Shown here: positions 6,731 through 15,970 of the stretch, in pieces
Numbering within the stretch: the stretch's first letter is position 1
Layout: the number at the start of each line of letters is the position of its first letter
Assembly (NCBI GenBank): GCA_020247055.1
Contig: JADCJL010000215.1
Span: 1 to 38,225, forward strand
Source of the DNA: Acidobacteriaceae bacterium
GTDB lineage: Bacteria > Acidobacteriota > Terriglobia > Bryobacterales > Bryobacteraceae
Direction: 5' to 3'
Length of the DNA: 38,225 nt
The notes under the pieces: model-generated
Told to the model about the DNA's origin: nothing
The model's input: the letters and a program-made list of their open reading frames with translations, nothing else
Database searches by the model: none
Translations under genes and position numbers: made by a program

Positions 6731-7909
6731 ATGGCCTCTATCCTGCAAACCAAAACCCGCTCCTGGGCCGAAGTCGAGCGGATGCTCGCCTCTGGCAACG
6801 TGCAGGGGAAGCTCTCGAAGGATGATTTGCCCACCCCGGCCCTCTGCGTCGATCTCGACGCCCTCGAAGGCAACATCGCCAAAATGGCCGCCTACGCCCG
6901 CGCCCAGGGCCGCGCTCTCCGCCCCCACGGCAAGTCTCACAAGTGCTCCGCCATCGCCCGGCTCACCCTCGCCGCCGGCGCCGTCGGCGCCTGTTCGGCC
7001 AAACTCAGCGAAGCCGAAGCCTTTGCCGCCGGGGGCATCGAAAGCGTCCTCGTCACCACCCCCATGGTCGGCCGCCACCGCGTCGAACGCGCCGTCGCTC
7101 TCGCCGCCCGTCTGCCCGGCCTCATCCTGGTCGTCGACCACGCCCAGAACGCGGACGACCTCAACGCCGCCGCCCACGCCGCGGGTATCTCGCTCCACGT
7201 CGCCATCGACCTCAACGTCACCAACCGCACCGGCGTCGCCCCCGGCCCCGAGGCCGTCGCCCTTGCCGAACACCTCACCCGCCTTCCCCACCTCTCCTTC
7301 CAGGGCATCCAGGCCTACGCCGGCCACACCGCCCACGTCGTCGGTTTCGCCGCACGCGCCGCCGCGAGCCAACAGGCCATGGCCCCCGCCATCGCCACCC
7401 GCCGCGCCCTCGAAGCCAAAGGCATCTCCTGCCCCTGGCTCTCCGGCGCCTCCACCGGGACCTACAACATCGATGGCGCCATGGACGGCGTCACGGAACT
7501 CCAGCCCGGCTCTTACCTGTTCATGGATCTCGATTACAACCGCATCGGCGGCCAATCCGGCCCCGTCTATGACGATTTCGCCAACTCCCTCACCGTTCTT
7601 TCCACCGTCTACAGCATGCCCGGCCGCGAGCAGGCCATCCTCGACGCCGGCCTCAAGGCCTTCGCCACGGACACCCCCTACCCGCCTCTCGTCCGCGGCC
7701 TCCCCGGCGCCGTCTACTCCTTCGCCGGCGACGAACACGCCCGCCTCGACATCCGCCGCGCCGCCCTCCCCGTCACCCTCGGCGACCGCCTCGAACTCGT
7801 CATCCCCCACTGCGATCCCACCGTCAACCTCTATGACCGCTTCTTCGCCACCCGCGGGGAGCAGGTCGAAGCCCTGTGGCGCATCGACGCCCGCGGCATG
7901 AGCACATGA
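6731..7909 (+). CDS. D-threonine aldolase / D-serine dehydratase-family PLP enzyme
   Basis: 392 aa, fold-type III (alanine-racemase-like) PLP enzyme. DLPTPALCVDLDALEGNI opens the barrel; RPHGKSHK (64-71) carries the PLP-binding lysine, probably Lys68. The C-terminal HCDPTVNLYD (His360, Cys361) is the usual metal-binding pair of the D-threonine aldolase/DSD1 family. Such enzymes cleave D-3-hydroxy-amino acids to glycine and an aldehyde, or dehydrate D-serine; the two cannot be separated by eye. No signal peptide, so cytoplasmic. Codon third positions are almost all C, even for this window. Divergent from the kinase-SUMF1 gene across 34 nt. Confidence 0.88.
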   Translation: MASILQTKTRSWAEVERMLASGNVQGKLSKDDLPTPALCVDLDALEGNIAKMAAYARAQGRALRPHGKSHKCSAIARLTLAAGAVGACSAKLSEAEAFAAGGIESVLVTTPMVGRHRVERAVALAARLPGLILVVDHAQNADDLNAAAHAAGISLHVAIDLNVTNRTGVAPGPEAVALAEHLTRLPHLSFQGIQAYAGHTAHVVGFAARAAASQQAMAPAIATRRALEAKGISCPWLSGASTGTYNIDGAMDGVTELQPGSYLFMDLDYNRIGGQSGPVYDDFANSLTVLSTVYSMPGREQAILDAGLKAFATDTPYPPLVRGLPGAVYSFAGDEHARLDIRRAALPVTLGDRLELVIPHCDPTVNLYDRFFATRGEQVEALWRIDARGMST

Positions 7910-7929
7910 GGTCCATAGAGCCTTTTTAT

Positions 7930-7959
7930 TTGACGCCCCCCGCTCCGGTTCCCTACGCT
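7930..7959 (+). promoter_or_regulatory. Sigma70-type promoter for the first Oar-like receptor
   Basis: TTGACG (7930-7935) and TACGCT (7954-7959) are separated by 18 nt. Start of transcription near 7966 would leave a leader of about 110 nt before the receptor gene. Confidence 0.5.
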
Positions 7960-7975
7960 TAAATTTCACTCATTA

Positions 7976-7988
7976 GGCTAAGTTAGCC
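7976..7988 (+). promoter_or_regulatory. Inverted repeat GGCTAA-G-TTAGCC in the receptor leader
   Basis: A perfect 6-bp inverted repeat around a single G, 17 nt downstream of the proposed -10. It could be an operator for a dimeric regulator. The rest of the 7910-8075 gap holds the promoter above and a GGAG ribosome site near 8066, but no gene that I can see. Confidence 0.4.
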
Positions 7989-8075
7989 GCCATTGAGTAA
8001 AGCCCAGTTGTACAAGCCAACGCTGGCGACCCTCCCACGACGGAGAAACAATTCTTTTCCACTGGAGAATCCGTC

Positions 8076-11000
8076 ATGCACAGACTCTTTTTGGGCCTTG
8101 GGTTGTTCATCCCGGCTTTCGCGCAAACCAGTTCCCTGTCGGGCGTTGTCCGCGACCACCAGTCCGGCGTCGTTGCTAACGCCGTCGTCGCCCTCACCAA
8201 CAACGACACCGCCGCTCCTCGCAAAACGCTCACCACCGCTACCGGCGACTTCGTCTTTCCCTCCGTTCCGCCCGGCAACTATACCCTCGAAACCCAGATG
8301 CCCGGCTTTCGCACCGCCAGCCAGCAGATCCGCCTGCAGGTCAATGTTCCTCTGAGCGTTGCCGTCCAACTCGAGGTTGGACAGGTCACCGAAACGATCA
8401 ACGTCGTCGGAGAATCCACGACCGTCAATACCCAGAACGCTACCATCGGCAACGCCTTTACCGAAACTCAGGTCCGCCAACTCCCCCTCCTCACCCGTAA
8501 CGTCGTCGAACTCCTGAGCCTCCAACCCGGCGTCACCTCCACGGGCGAAGTCATCGGCGCCCGCCGCGACCAGAACAACATCACCCTCGATGGCGTCGAC
8601 GTCAACGACAATCAGTCCGCCGGCACAAACAGCGCCGACCGCGGCTTCTTCGCCGCGCTGCCCGTCCCCCTCGACTCCGTCCAGGAGTTCCGCGTCACCA
8701 TCGCCGGCCAGGGCGCCGACCAGGGCCGCTCCTCCGGCGGCCAAGTCTCGCTGGTTACCAAGTCCGGCTCCAACCAGTGGCACGGCTCGCTCTACGAGTT
8801 TCATCGCAACAAATCCACCGCCGCCAACGACTGGTTCTCCAACCGCTCCGGGCTCAAACGCGAAAACCTCATTCGCAATCAGTTCGGCGCCTCCTTCGGC
8901 GGTCGCATCGTGAAGGACCGCGCCTTCTTCTTCCTAAACTGGGAGGAGCGGAAAGACCGGTCCGCCTCCGCCGTCCTGCGCACCGTTCCGACCGACTCCC
9001 TCAAAGCCGGCATCGTCACCTTCCGCACCAACTCCGGCGGTATCCAGACCCTGACCCCCGCCGAAGCCCGCCAGGTCGACCCGCTTGGCGTCGGCATCTC
9101 CTCCGCCATGCTGAGCCTGCTCAAGTCCTACCCCGCGCCCAACGACCCCTCCGCCGGCGGCGACCGCGGCCTCAACTTCGGCGGCTACCGCTTTAACGCG
9201 CCCCTCACCCGCAACGACCGCGCCTATGTCGCCAAGATGGACTTCAATCTCGACCGCGAGGCCCGCCATACACTGATGCTCCGGGGCACCCTCGGCGATA
9301 ACTCCCGCGATCAGGTCCTCGCCCAGTTCCCCGGCCAGGACCCCGCCGCCCGCACGCTCGATAACTCCAAGGGGCTCTCGGCCCGCTACACGGCCGTCCT
9401 CTCCCCCAGTCTCGTCAACGTCTTCACCTTCGGCTACACCCGGCTCGGCATCGCCCAGTCCGGCAACGGCAACCCCGCCCTCGCCTTCGGTGGCATCAGC
9501 AGCGTTGAAAACTTCACCCGCGGCTTCGGCCGCTTTATCCCCACCGCCAACTTCGTTAACGACCAGACCTGGACCAAAAACAAACACACCCTCCAGTACG
9601 GCGTGAACTTCCGCTTCATTCAGAACGACCGGAACTCCTTCGCCACCTCTTTTCCCAGTTACTCCTTCAGCCGGAACACCCTGCGCGGCCTTGGCGCCGA
9701 CCTGCAGGACTCCGTCAACTCCTACATCCGCCAGCGCAGCGGCAATAGCGCCCTCGCTATCTCGGAAGCGCTCCAGGTCGTCAACGCCTACGGTACCCTG
9801 TTTGGCGTCATCAACCAGTACAGCGGAACTTACAACTTCGGCATCGACGGCCAGGCCGTGCCGCTCGGACAATCCATTGATCGCGGCTTTCGCACCCGCG
9901 AACTGGATTTCTATATCCAGGACACTTACAAAGTCCGGCGCGATCTCACCCTCACCTACGGCCTCCGTTACTCCCTCTTCACCCCTCCCTTCGAGGTCAA
10001 CGGCGTTCAGGTCGTTCCCACCGTCCCCCTGCAGAATCTGTTTGCGGACCGCGTCGGCGCCTCCGCCCTCGGCATCCCCGGCCATCTGCTGCCCACCGCC
10101 CGCGTCACCTACGCCCCCGGCGGCCCGGTCAACAAAGGACCCGGCTGGTTCGGCTACGACACCAACAACTTCGCGCCCCGCCTCAACGTCGCCTGGGCGC
10201 CCGAGTTCAACGGCGCCGCCGGCCGCCTGTTCGGCAAAGGAAGCGTCATCCGCTTCGGCGCCTCCATGCTCTATGACCGTTATGGCTCGGACATGATCGT
10301 CAACTTCGACCAATCCGGATCCCCGGGTCTGGCCAGCCAGGTCACCCAGCCCCGCAATACCAACTTCTCGGACTCGTTCCGCTACTCCGGCGGCGGACTG
10401 CCCGCTCTCCCGCCCCCGCCGGCCGCCGGTCTGCCTTTCACCCCGCCCACCATCGTCGGCGGCTTCGGCTCCTTCACCGGCGTCGCCAGCAATCTCGTCG
10501 CCCCCTATTCCATCCTCCTGAACATGACCTACGCCCGCAACCTGCCGGGTAAGATGATGATCGAGGTGGGCTACGTCGGCCGCCTCTCCCGCAAAGGTCT
10601 CGTGCAGCAGGACTTCTTCCAGCCGCTGACCGAGTTCCGGGATCCCCGCTCCGGTGCCACCTGGGCCGAAGCCTCCGGGGTCCTGCGCGACCGCTTCGAA
10701 GCCGGCCTCACCCCGGCGCAGGTGCGTGCCAACCCCGCCCTGCTCACCCCCGTACCCTTCTTTGAAAACATGTTCCCCGGCGCCGCCAACCGTACCTTTC
10801 CCGGCTCCGCCACCGCCAACTACTTCTTCACCAACTACAGCACCTACGCCGGCAGCGACCTCGACACCCTGAACGACATGGACCGCGAACGCCTCCCCAA
10901 CGGCTCCTGCATCTCCGTGTTCGGCTGCAATACCTTCTTCGCCCTGCAAAACGCCGGCCTCCGCGCCTGGGTCAACGCCGCCAACGCCAACTTCCACGGC

Positions 11001-11744
11001 GGCCAGCTCGTCTTCCGCCGTCCCGTCACCGACGGGTGGGGGTTCGACTTCAACTACACCCTCTCCCACTCGCTCGATATCGTCTCGGCCGCCGAGTCCG
11101 GCGCCGGCAACGGTGGCGCCGTCATCCAGAACTCCTTCAACCCCAAAGCCTCCTACGCCTCCTCCGACTTTGATATCCGCCACAACATCACCGCCAATAC
11201 GGTTGTCGAACTCCCCTTCGGCAAAGGCAAACCCTTCCTCCACAGCGCTCCGGGCTGGGCGAATCGCCTCCTCGCCGGCTGGCAGATCACCGCGCTCACC
11301 CGCTACCGCTCCGGTCTGCCCTTCAACATCTCCACCGGCGGCATCTACCCCACCAATTACCTGTCCAGTTCCACCGCCATCCTACGCCCCGGCGCCGCTT
11401 TCCCGGTCTCCGGACCTGGTTTTGACCAGAACGGCAACCCCAGCATCTTCCGCAATACCAACGCCGTCCAGGCTTTCATGGGTCAGTATCCCGGACGCGT
11501 CGGCACCCGCAACCTCCTGCGCGGCGCGCCCCTGTTCAATACCGACATGTCCCTTGGCAAGTACTTCCCTCTCCCCTGGGAAGGACATCGGATCCAGGTA
11601 CGCGCCGAAGCGTTCAACGCTTTCAATAACGTCAACTGGGGCGAACCCACCCGCACCTTGGCCAACCCCGGTAACTTCGGCCAGATCACTGCGACCAGTG
11701 TCGCGGCCCGCGTCCTCCAATTCGCGCTTCGTTACGAATTCTAA
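8076..11744 (+). CDS. Oar-like TonB-dependent outer-membrane receptor (module A)
   Basis: 1222 aa. A signal peptide (MHRLFLGLGLFIPAFAQ) is followed by a carboxypeptidase-regulatory-like domain (about 20-100: SGVVRDHQSGVVANAVVALT, PPGNYTLETQMPGF). A plug-like segment follows (VTETINVVGESTTVNTQ, then ITLDGVDVNDNQSAGTN), and then a very long beta-barrel ending ALRYEF with the terminal Phe used for outer-membrane assembly. This is the architecture of the Oar/CarbD_reg TonB receptors expanded in Acidobacteriota, presumed to import oligosaccharides or other large ligands. No ligand can be inferred. ATG 8076 has GGAG about 9 nt upstream. The propeller gene starts 6 nt after its stop, so it heads an operon that may run into the PSCyt genes. 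Confidence 0.93.
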   Translation: MHRLFLGLGLFIPAFAQTSSLSGVVRDHQSGVVANAVVALTNNDTAAPRKTLTTATGDFVFPSVPPGNYTLETQMPGFRTASQQIRLQVNVPLSVAVQLEVGQVTETINVVGESTTVNTQNATIGNAFTETQVRQLPLLTRNVVELLSLQPGVTSTGEVIGARRDQNNITLDGVDVNDNQSAGTNSADRGFFAALPVPLDSVQEFRVTIAGQGADQGRSSGGQVSLVTKSGSNQWHGSLYEFHRNKSTAANDWFSNRSGLKRENLIRNQFGASFGGRIVKDRAFFFLNWEERKDRSASAVLRTVPTDSLKAGIVTFRTNSGGIQTLTPAEARQVDPLGVGISSAMLSLLKSYPAPNDPSAGGDRGLNFGGYRFNAPLTRNDRAYVAKMDFNLDREARHTLMLRGTLGDNSRDQVLAQFPGQDPAARTLDNSKGLSARYTAVLSPSLVNVFTFGYTRLGIAQSGNGNPALAFGGISSVENFTRGFGRFIPTANFVNDQTWTKNKHTLQYGVNFRFIQNDRNSFATSFPSYSFSRNTLRGLGADLQDSVNSYIRQRSGNSALAISEALQVVNAYGTLFGVINQYSGTYNFGIDGQAVPLGQSIDRGFRTRELDFYIQDTYKVRRDLTLTYGLRYSLFTPPFEVNGVQVVPTVPLQNLFADRVGASALGIPGHLLPTARVTYAPGGPVNKGPGWFGYDTNNFAPRLNVAWAPEFNGAAGRLFGKGSVIRFGASMLYDRYGSDMIVNFDQSGSPGLASQVTQPRNTNFSDSFRYSGGGLPALPPPPAAGLPFTPPTIVGGFGSFTGVASNLVAPYSILLNMTYARNLPGKMMIEVGYVGRLSRKGLVQQDFFQPLTEFRDPRSGATWAEASGVLRDRFEAGLTPAQVRANPALLTPVPFFENMFPGAANRTFPGSATANYFFTNYSTYAGSDLDTLNDMDRERLPNGSCISVFGCNTFFALQNAGLRAWVNAANANFHGGQLVFRRPVTDGWGFDFNYTLSHSLDIVSAAESGAGNGGAVIQNSFNPKASYASSDFDIRHNITANTVVELPFGKGKPFLHSAPGWANRLLAGWQITALTRYRSGLPFNISTGGIYPTNYLSSSTAILRPGAAFPVSGPGFDQNGNPSIFRNTNAVQAFMGQYPGRVGTRNLLRGAPLFNTDMSLGKYFPLPWEGHRIQVRAEAFNAFNNVNWGEPTRTLANPGNFGQITATSVAARVLQFALRYEF

Positions 11745-11750
11745 TCAACC

Positions 11751-12758
11751 ATGAAACCAGTTGCTTCTCTCCTCCTCTGCGCCGCGACTCTCCTCGAGGC
11801 GGAACCGCAGAAACCCGGCAAGAAAGGGGCCCCGCCCCCGGCCCCCGTCGCCGGCATCAAGACCCCGGGTATTCAACTGCCCTTCGCCAATCTTCCGGCC
11901 GAAGCGGAAATCCCCGTCCCTGGCCGCCCCAACGCCATCCACTTCGGCGAAATGGCCTTCCTCCCCAACGGACCCGAAAACGCCGTCACCCGCCTCGATA
12001 CCAAGACCAATAAGCTCAACGATCCCTGGACGGGTCTCAAAAACCCCTGTGGCGGCATCCTGAACGCTTTCCGCTCCCTTTGGATCCCTACCTGCGGCGA
12101 CCAGTCCCTCGCTCGCCTCGACCTCCGCTCCGGCAAACCTACCGCCACGGTCGCCATTGGCCCCGTCTCCGCCCATCGCGCCGTTGCCGCCAACCCCGAT
12201 AGCGTCTGGGTCCTCTCCGACAACAAAACTACCCTCTCCCGCATCGATCCCGAACAAAACGCGATCGTCAGCGAACTTCGCCTTCCCGCCAACTGCCATT
12301 CGCTCCAGTTCGCCGAATCCGCCCTTTGGGTCACCTGCCCCGGCGAGGACCGCTTGCTTCGCATCGATCCGAAAACCAACCTCGTCACGCAGCGCATCGA
12401 AATCTCCGAACCCGTGGCCCAAACCTTCGGCGAAGGCTCTCTCTGGGTCCTCTCGCGCAAGGAGGGCAAGGTGCACCGCATCGATCCCAAGACGAACAAG
12501 ATCAGCGCCACCATCGAAACCGGGATCCCCAACGCCGCCGGTTCCCTCGTCTTCGGCGAAGGCTCCCTCTGGCTCTCGGCCCCCGGCTTCCCGATCACCC
12601 GCATCAACCCGGCCACCGATAAAGTATCCCGTCAGTTTGCCGGCGCCGGCCACGGCGATCTGTTCACCGGAGCCTCCGCCCTCTGGCTTTATGACGAAAA
12701 CAAAAAAATGCTAAAACGTTTTGACCCGAAGCGGATTGCCGCCACCCTCCCCGAGTAA
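11751..12758 (+). CDS. Secreted Vgb/NHL-type beta-propeller protein
   Basis: 335 aa with a signal peptide (MKPVASLLLCAATLLEA) followed by a Lys/Pro-rich stretch. At least five blade repeats follow, built on motifs such as VTRLDTKTNKL, LLRIDPKTNLV, VHRIDPKTNKI and FGEGSLWVLS/FGEGSLWLSA. This pattern is shared by virginiamycin B lyase-like and YVTN/NHL propellers. Whether it is catalytic or only a binding scaffold cannot be told; the Vgb active-site residues were not identified. It follows the receptor by 6 nt and so is probably co-expressed, acting in the periplasm or on the surface with the receptor's ligand. Confidence 0.8.
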   Translation: MKPVASLLLCAATLLEAEPQKPGKKGAPPPAPVAGIKTPGIQLPFANLPAEAEIPVPGRPNAIHFGEMAFLPNGPENAVTRLDTKTNKLNDPWTGLKNPCGGILNAFRSLWIPTCGDQSLARLDLRSGKPTATVAIGPVSAHRAVAANPDSVWVLSDNKTTLSRIDPEQNAIVSELRLPANCHSLQFAESALWVTCPGEDRLLRIDPKTNLVTQRIEISEPVAQTFGEGSLWVLSRKEGKVHRIDPKTNKISATIETGIPNAAGSLVFGEGSLWLSAPGFPITRINPATDKVSRQFAGAGHGDLFTGASALWLYDENKKMLKRFDPKRIAATLPE

Positions 12759-12766
12759 CCTATAAT
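12736..12766 (+). promoter_or_regulatory. Possible promoter with perfect TATAAT before the PSCyt1 gene
   Basis: TATAAT at 12761-12766 is consensus. The best -35, TTGCCG (12736-12741), lies 19 nt away, which is long. It overlaps the end of the propeller gene and could give the PSCyt1-DUF1501 pair independent expression. Confidence 0.4.
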
Positions 12767-12790
12767 GGTGTTGGCCACGTCGTATCGCTA

Positions 12791-12802
12791 GGCTCTGTAG
12801 CC
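12791..12802 (+). promoter_or_regulatory. Small inverted repeat GGCT-CTGT-AGCC in leader
   Basis: A 4-bp inverted repeat 25 nt downstream of the TATAAT. It shares its outer TAGGCT/AGCC half-sites with the repeat at 7976-7988 in the receptor leader. It is short enough to be chance. Confidence 0.25.
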
Positions 12803-12854
12803 ACTCTTCGGGTTCCCTGTCTACCCTTCCGATTCTGCATTACCCCAGGATTCC

Positions 12855-15800
12855 ATGCGCTACAGTCTGGTTCTCTTTCTTTCTTTGGCCGGCTTCTCTG
12901 CCTCCGCGCAGAGCCCGAACTCCCCGGAGTTCTTCGAAAACAAGGTCCGCCCGCTGCTGGCGAAAAATTGCTATGCCTGTCATACCCAGTCCGCCCTCGG
13001 CGGCCTGCGGCTCGACAGCGGCGAAGCTCTCGCCAAAGGCGGCAAGCGAGGCCCCGCCGTCAACTCCGCCGACCCCGAAAAGAGCCCCCTGCTCATCGCC
13101 GTTCGCCATGCCGACCCCAGCTACAAGATGCCGATGGGCAACAAGCTGAAGGACGAAGAAATCCAGGTGTTCGAATCCTGGGTCAGGGCGGGAGCCAAAT
13201 GGCCGGTTGGCGCCAAGCTCCAGGAAGACACGAAGGCCGCCGGCAATGGCAAGTACGTCATTCGCCCGGAAGCCCGCCAGTTCTGGTCGCTGCAACCCCT
13301 GCGCGAACCCGCTATCCCAGCCGCAAAATGGGGCCAGACGCCCATCGACCGCTTTGTCGCCGCTCGCCTCGAAAAGGAGGGCCTGAAGCCGGTTCGCCCG
13401 GCCTCGAAACGCGATCTTCTCCGTCGCGCCACGCTCGACCTCACCGGCCTCCCCCCTACTTATGACGAAATCCAGGCCTTTGAGAAAGACACCTCGCCCA
13501 ACGCCTTCGCCAAGGTGGTTGACCGTCTCCTCGCCTCCCCGCACTACGGCGAACGCTGGGGCCGCTTCTGGCTCGACGTCGCCCGCTACGGCGAAGATGA
13601 CTATCGCAGTCTTGACCCGATGCGCCGCGGCCACAACCCTTACCCCAATGCCTTTAACTACCGCGATTGGGTGATCCAGGCCTTCCAGGACGACATGCCG
13701 TATGACCACTTCGTCAAGGCCCAGCTGGCCGGCGATTTACTCGACCCCAAATCCCGCCACAAAACCCTCCCCGGCACCGGTTTCCTCGGCCTTGGCCCCT
13801 GGTACTACGACAACGGCTCGACCGAAGTCACCCGCGCCGACGAGCGCCACGACCGCGTCGACGTCATCAGCCGCGGCTTCCTTGGCCTGACCGTCGGTTG
13901 CGCTCGCTGCCACGATCACAAGTACGACCCCATCCCCGCCACGGATTACTACGCCCTTGCCGGCGTCTTCTACAACACCATCTACGAAGAGCATCCCCTC
14001 GTCCCCAAAACCACCCTCGCCGAGTTCGAAAAAATCGAAGAGCACATCGACCTCAAACAGAAGATGCTCGCTGAAATCCAGCAGAACGTGGGTGCTAACC
14101 TGTCGAAGGCGCTCGCCCTCGAGACCGCCAACTACCTCCAGGGCGTCTGGGAGGTCAGCGGACCCCAAAAGAAAGAGAAGGCAACCGTCGTCGACGCCCG
14201 GCGCCTCGACTACGAAGTTCTCGACCGGTGGATCGCCTACATGGAGAAGTCCACCGACAAGTACAAGAACAAAGAGGCCTGGCAGGCGATGATGAAGAGG
14301 AAGGGTAGCACCGCCGCCGAAGCCAAGCGCCTGGCCGAAAAGTTCCAGGAAGGGGTCGTCGCCGTCATGCTCGCCCGCTACGATCTCGACGAGCAGAATA
14401 AGGTCATCCAGGCCAAAGCCATCGAAGGGACGAAAAAGAAGAAGCGGACCAACAAACCGAGTAACTTCGTCACCAACGACGACTTCTGCCCCGGCTGTAA
14501 CCTCACCCTGCTGCAGATGCCGGAAGCCGACACCGCCTTCTGGACCGAAATCTTCCAGCGCATGCTCAGTGATAGCGACGACCCCAACGCCATGATGGCC
14601 GCCGGCAATCGCTTCGGCAAGCCCGGCGTGCTCACTTTCCGCGGCTGGGGCCTCGAATCCCGCTCCGGCTCCGAGACCCAGGCGCAGATCGCCGCCATCC
14701 GCAAGGACATCGACGAAGCCCGCAAGAAACTGGAACCCGGCTTCCCCTACCTCCACGGCGTCAAGGACGCCCCCGAGGCCCGCAACATCCAGCTCGCCTT
14801 CCGCGGTGACCCGTTCGACCTGAAGCAGGAGGTGCCTCGCCACTTCTTGAGCATTCTCAGCCCCTCCGACCCCGCGCCTTTTTCGAAGGGCAGCGGCCGG
14901 CTCGAACTCGCCGAACAGATCGTCAAGCAGCCCATCGCCATGCGCGTCTTCGTCAACCGCATCTGGAAGGGCCACTTCGGTACCGGCATCGTCGATTCGC
15001 CCAGCAACTTCGGCATGACCGGCGAACGCCCCACCAACCCCGAGTTACTCGAATACCTGGCTTCTAACTTTGCCAAGAACGGCATGTCCGTCAAGAAACT
15101 CCACCGCGACATCATGCTCAGCGCTGTCTACCAGCTATCGACCGAGAATGATCCCGTCGCCCTTGCCAAAGACTCCGGCAACCGCCTCTACTGGCGCGCC
15201 GACAAAAAACGCCTGGACGCCGAACAGATCCGTGACTCGGTCCTCCAGGTCTCCGGCAAGCTTGATAAAGCCGTCGGCGGCCCGTCGGTCGAACTCACCC
15301 CGGCCGTCAACCGCCGCACCGTCTACGGCAAGGTCAGCCGCTACAAGCTCGACGAGTATCTCTCGCTGTTTGACTTCCCCACGCCGCTGATCAGCGCCGA
15401 AAAACGCTTCGTCACCACCGTGCCCACCCAACGCCTCTTCCTCATGAACAGCGACTTCATGCAGGTGCAGGCCGAAGCCCTCGTGGAACGCGTGGCCGCC
15501 GAACCGAACAATACGGCCCGCATCAGGAAGCTCTATCAGATAGTCTACGGCCGCGAAGCCACCCCGGAGGAGATCAGCCTCGGCCTTGAATACCTCAAGA
15601 CCGAACCGCTGCTCGAATACGAGGAAGGTAAAAAGAAGCCTGCCGCCGATTCTCCCCGCGGTCCCGGCCGCGCCCGCCGCCCCGAAGCCGTTTCCGCTGC
15701 CAGCAAACCCGCTCCTGACGAAGCCGACAAGCCCGTTCCCGATAAGGGCCTTGCCGAGGAAACCGCCCCGGCCGCTGCCGCTGCGGCGCCAGAAGCCGCT

Positions 15801-15956
15801 CCCCCGGCCGACGCCTTCGGCATGGGCATGATGGGCGGCATGGGCCGCCGCGGACCCGGCGGCGCTACCCCGCCAGCCGTGAAGTACGAACCGACCGTCT
15901 GGGGACGCTACGCCAAAGTCCTGCTCAGCGCCAGTGAATTCCTGTTCATCAACTAA
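12855..15956 (+). CDS. PSCyt1-PSCyt2(DUF1549)-PSD1(DUF1553) cytochrome-like protein (module A)
   Basis: 1033 aa, secreted (MRYSLVLFLSLAGFSASAQ). The PSCyt1 domain carries heme-type CYACH (Cys39, Cys42, His43). The DUF1549 region (about 150-370) includes IDRFVAARLEKEGL, RRATLDLTGLPPTYDEI and a second CxxCH, CARCH (349-353). A middle region holds an unusual CPGC pair (545, 548), and the C-terminal DUF1553 includes MRVFVNRIWKGHFGTGIV and PTQRLFLMNSDFM. The final strand of DUF1553 is split by an insertion of about 85 residues (roughly 925-1008) rich in Ala/Pro/Lys and then Gly/Met (FGMGMMGGMGRRGPGG). The family is assumed to be a periplasmic redox or substrate-handling protein; function is unproven. 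AGGA lies 5 nt before the ATG. The DUF1501 gene follows after 14 nt. Confidence 0.92.
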   Translation: MRYSLVLFLSLAGFSASAQSPNSPEFFENKVRPLLAKNCYACHTQSALGGLRLDSGEALAKGGKRGPAVNSADPEKSPLLIAVRHADPSYKMPMGNKLKDEEIQVFESWVRAGAKWPVGAKLQEDTKAAGNGKYVIRPEARQFWSLQPLREPAIPAAKWGQTPIDRFVAARLEKEGLKPVRPASKRDLLRRATLDLTGLPPTYDEIQAFEKDTSPNAFAKVVDRLLASPHYGERWGRFWLDVARYGEDDYRSLDPMRRGHNPYPNAFNYRDWVIQAFQDDMPYDHFVKAQLAGDLLDPKSRHKTLPGTGFLGLGPWYYDNGSTEVTRADERHDRVDVISRGFLGLTVGCARCHDHKYDPIPATDYYALAGVFYNTIYEEHPLVPKTTLAEFEKIEEHIDLKQKMLAEIQQNVGANLSKALALETANYLQGVWEVSGPQKKEKATVVDARRLDYEVLDRWIAYMEKSTDKYKNKEAWQAMMKRKGSTAAEAKRLAEKFQEGVVAVMLARYDLDEQNKVIQAKAIEGTKKKKRTNKPSNFVTNDDFCPGCNLTLLQMPEADTAFWTEIFQRMLSDSDDPNAMMAAGNRFGKPGVLTFRGWGLESRSGSETQAQIAAIRKDIDEARKKLEPGFPYLHGVKDAPEARNIQLAFRGDPFDLKQEVPRHFLSILSPSDPAPFSKGSGRLELAEQIVKQPIAMRVFVNRIWKGHFGTGIVDSPSNFGMTGERPTNPELLEYLASNFAKNGMSVKKLHRDIMLSAVYQLSTENDPVALAKDSGNRLYWRADKKRLDAEQIRDSVLQVSGKLDKAVGGPSVELTPAVNRRTVYGKVSRYKLDEYLSLFDFPTPLISAEKRFVTTVPTQRLFLMNSDFMQVQAEALVERVAAEPNNTARIRKLYQIVYGREATPEEISLGLEYLKTEPLLEYEEGKKKPAADSPRGPGRARRPEAVSAASKPAPDEADKPVPDKGLAEETAPAAAAAAPEAAPPADAFGMGMMGGMGRRGPGGATPPAVKYEPTVWGRYAKVLLSASEFLFIN

Positions 15957-15970
15957 CTAGGGAGAACCAC

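Noticed and set aside
8934-11243. 769-codon antisense frame inside receptor A
   Set aside because: Same antisense artefact; the receptor on the plus strand has full domain evidence.
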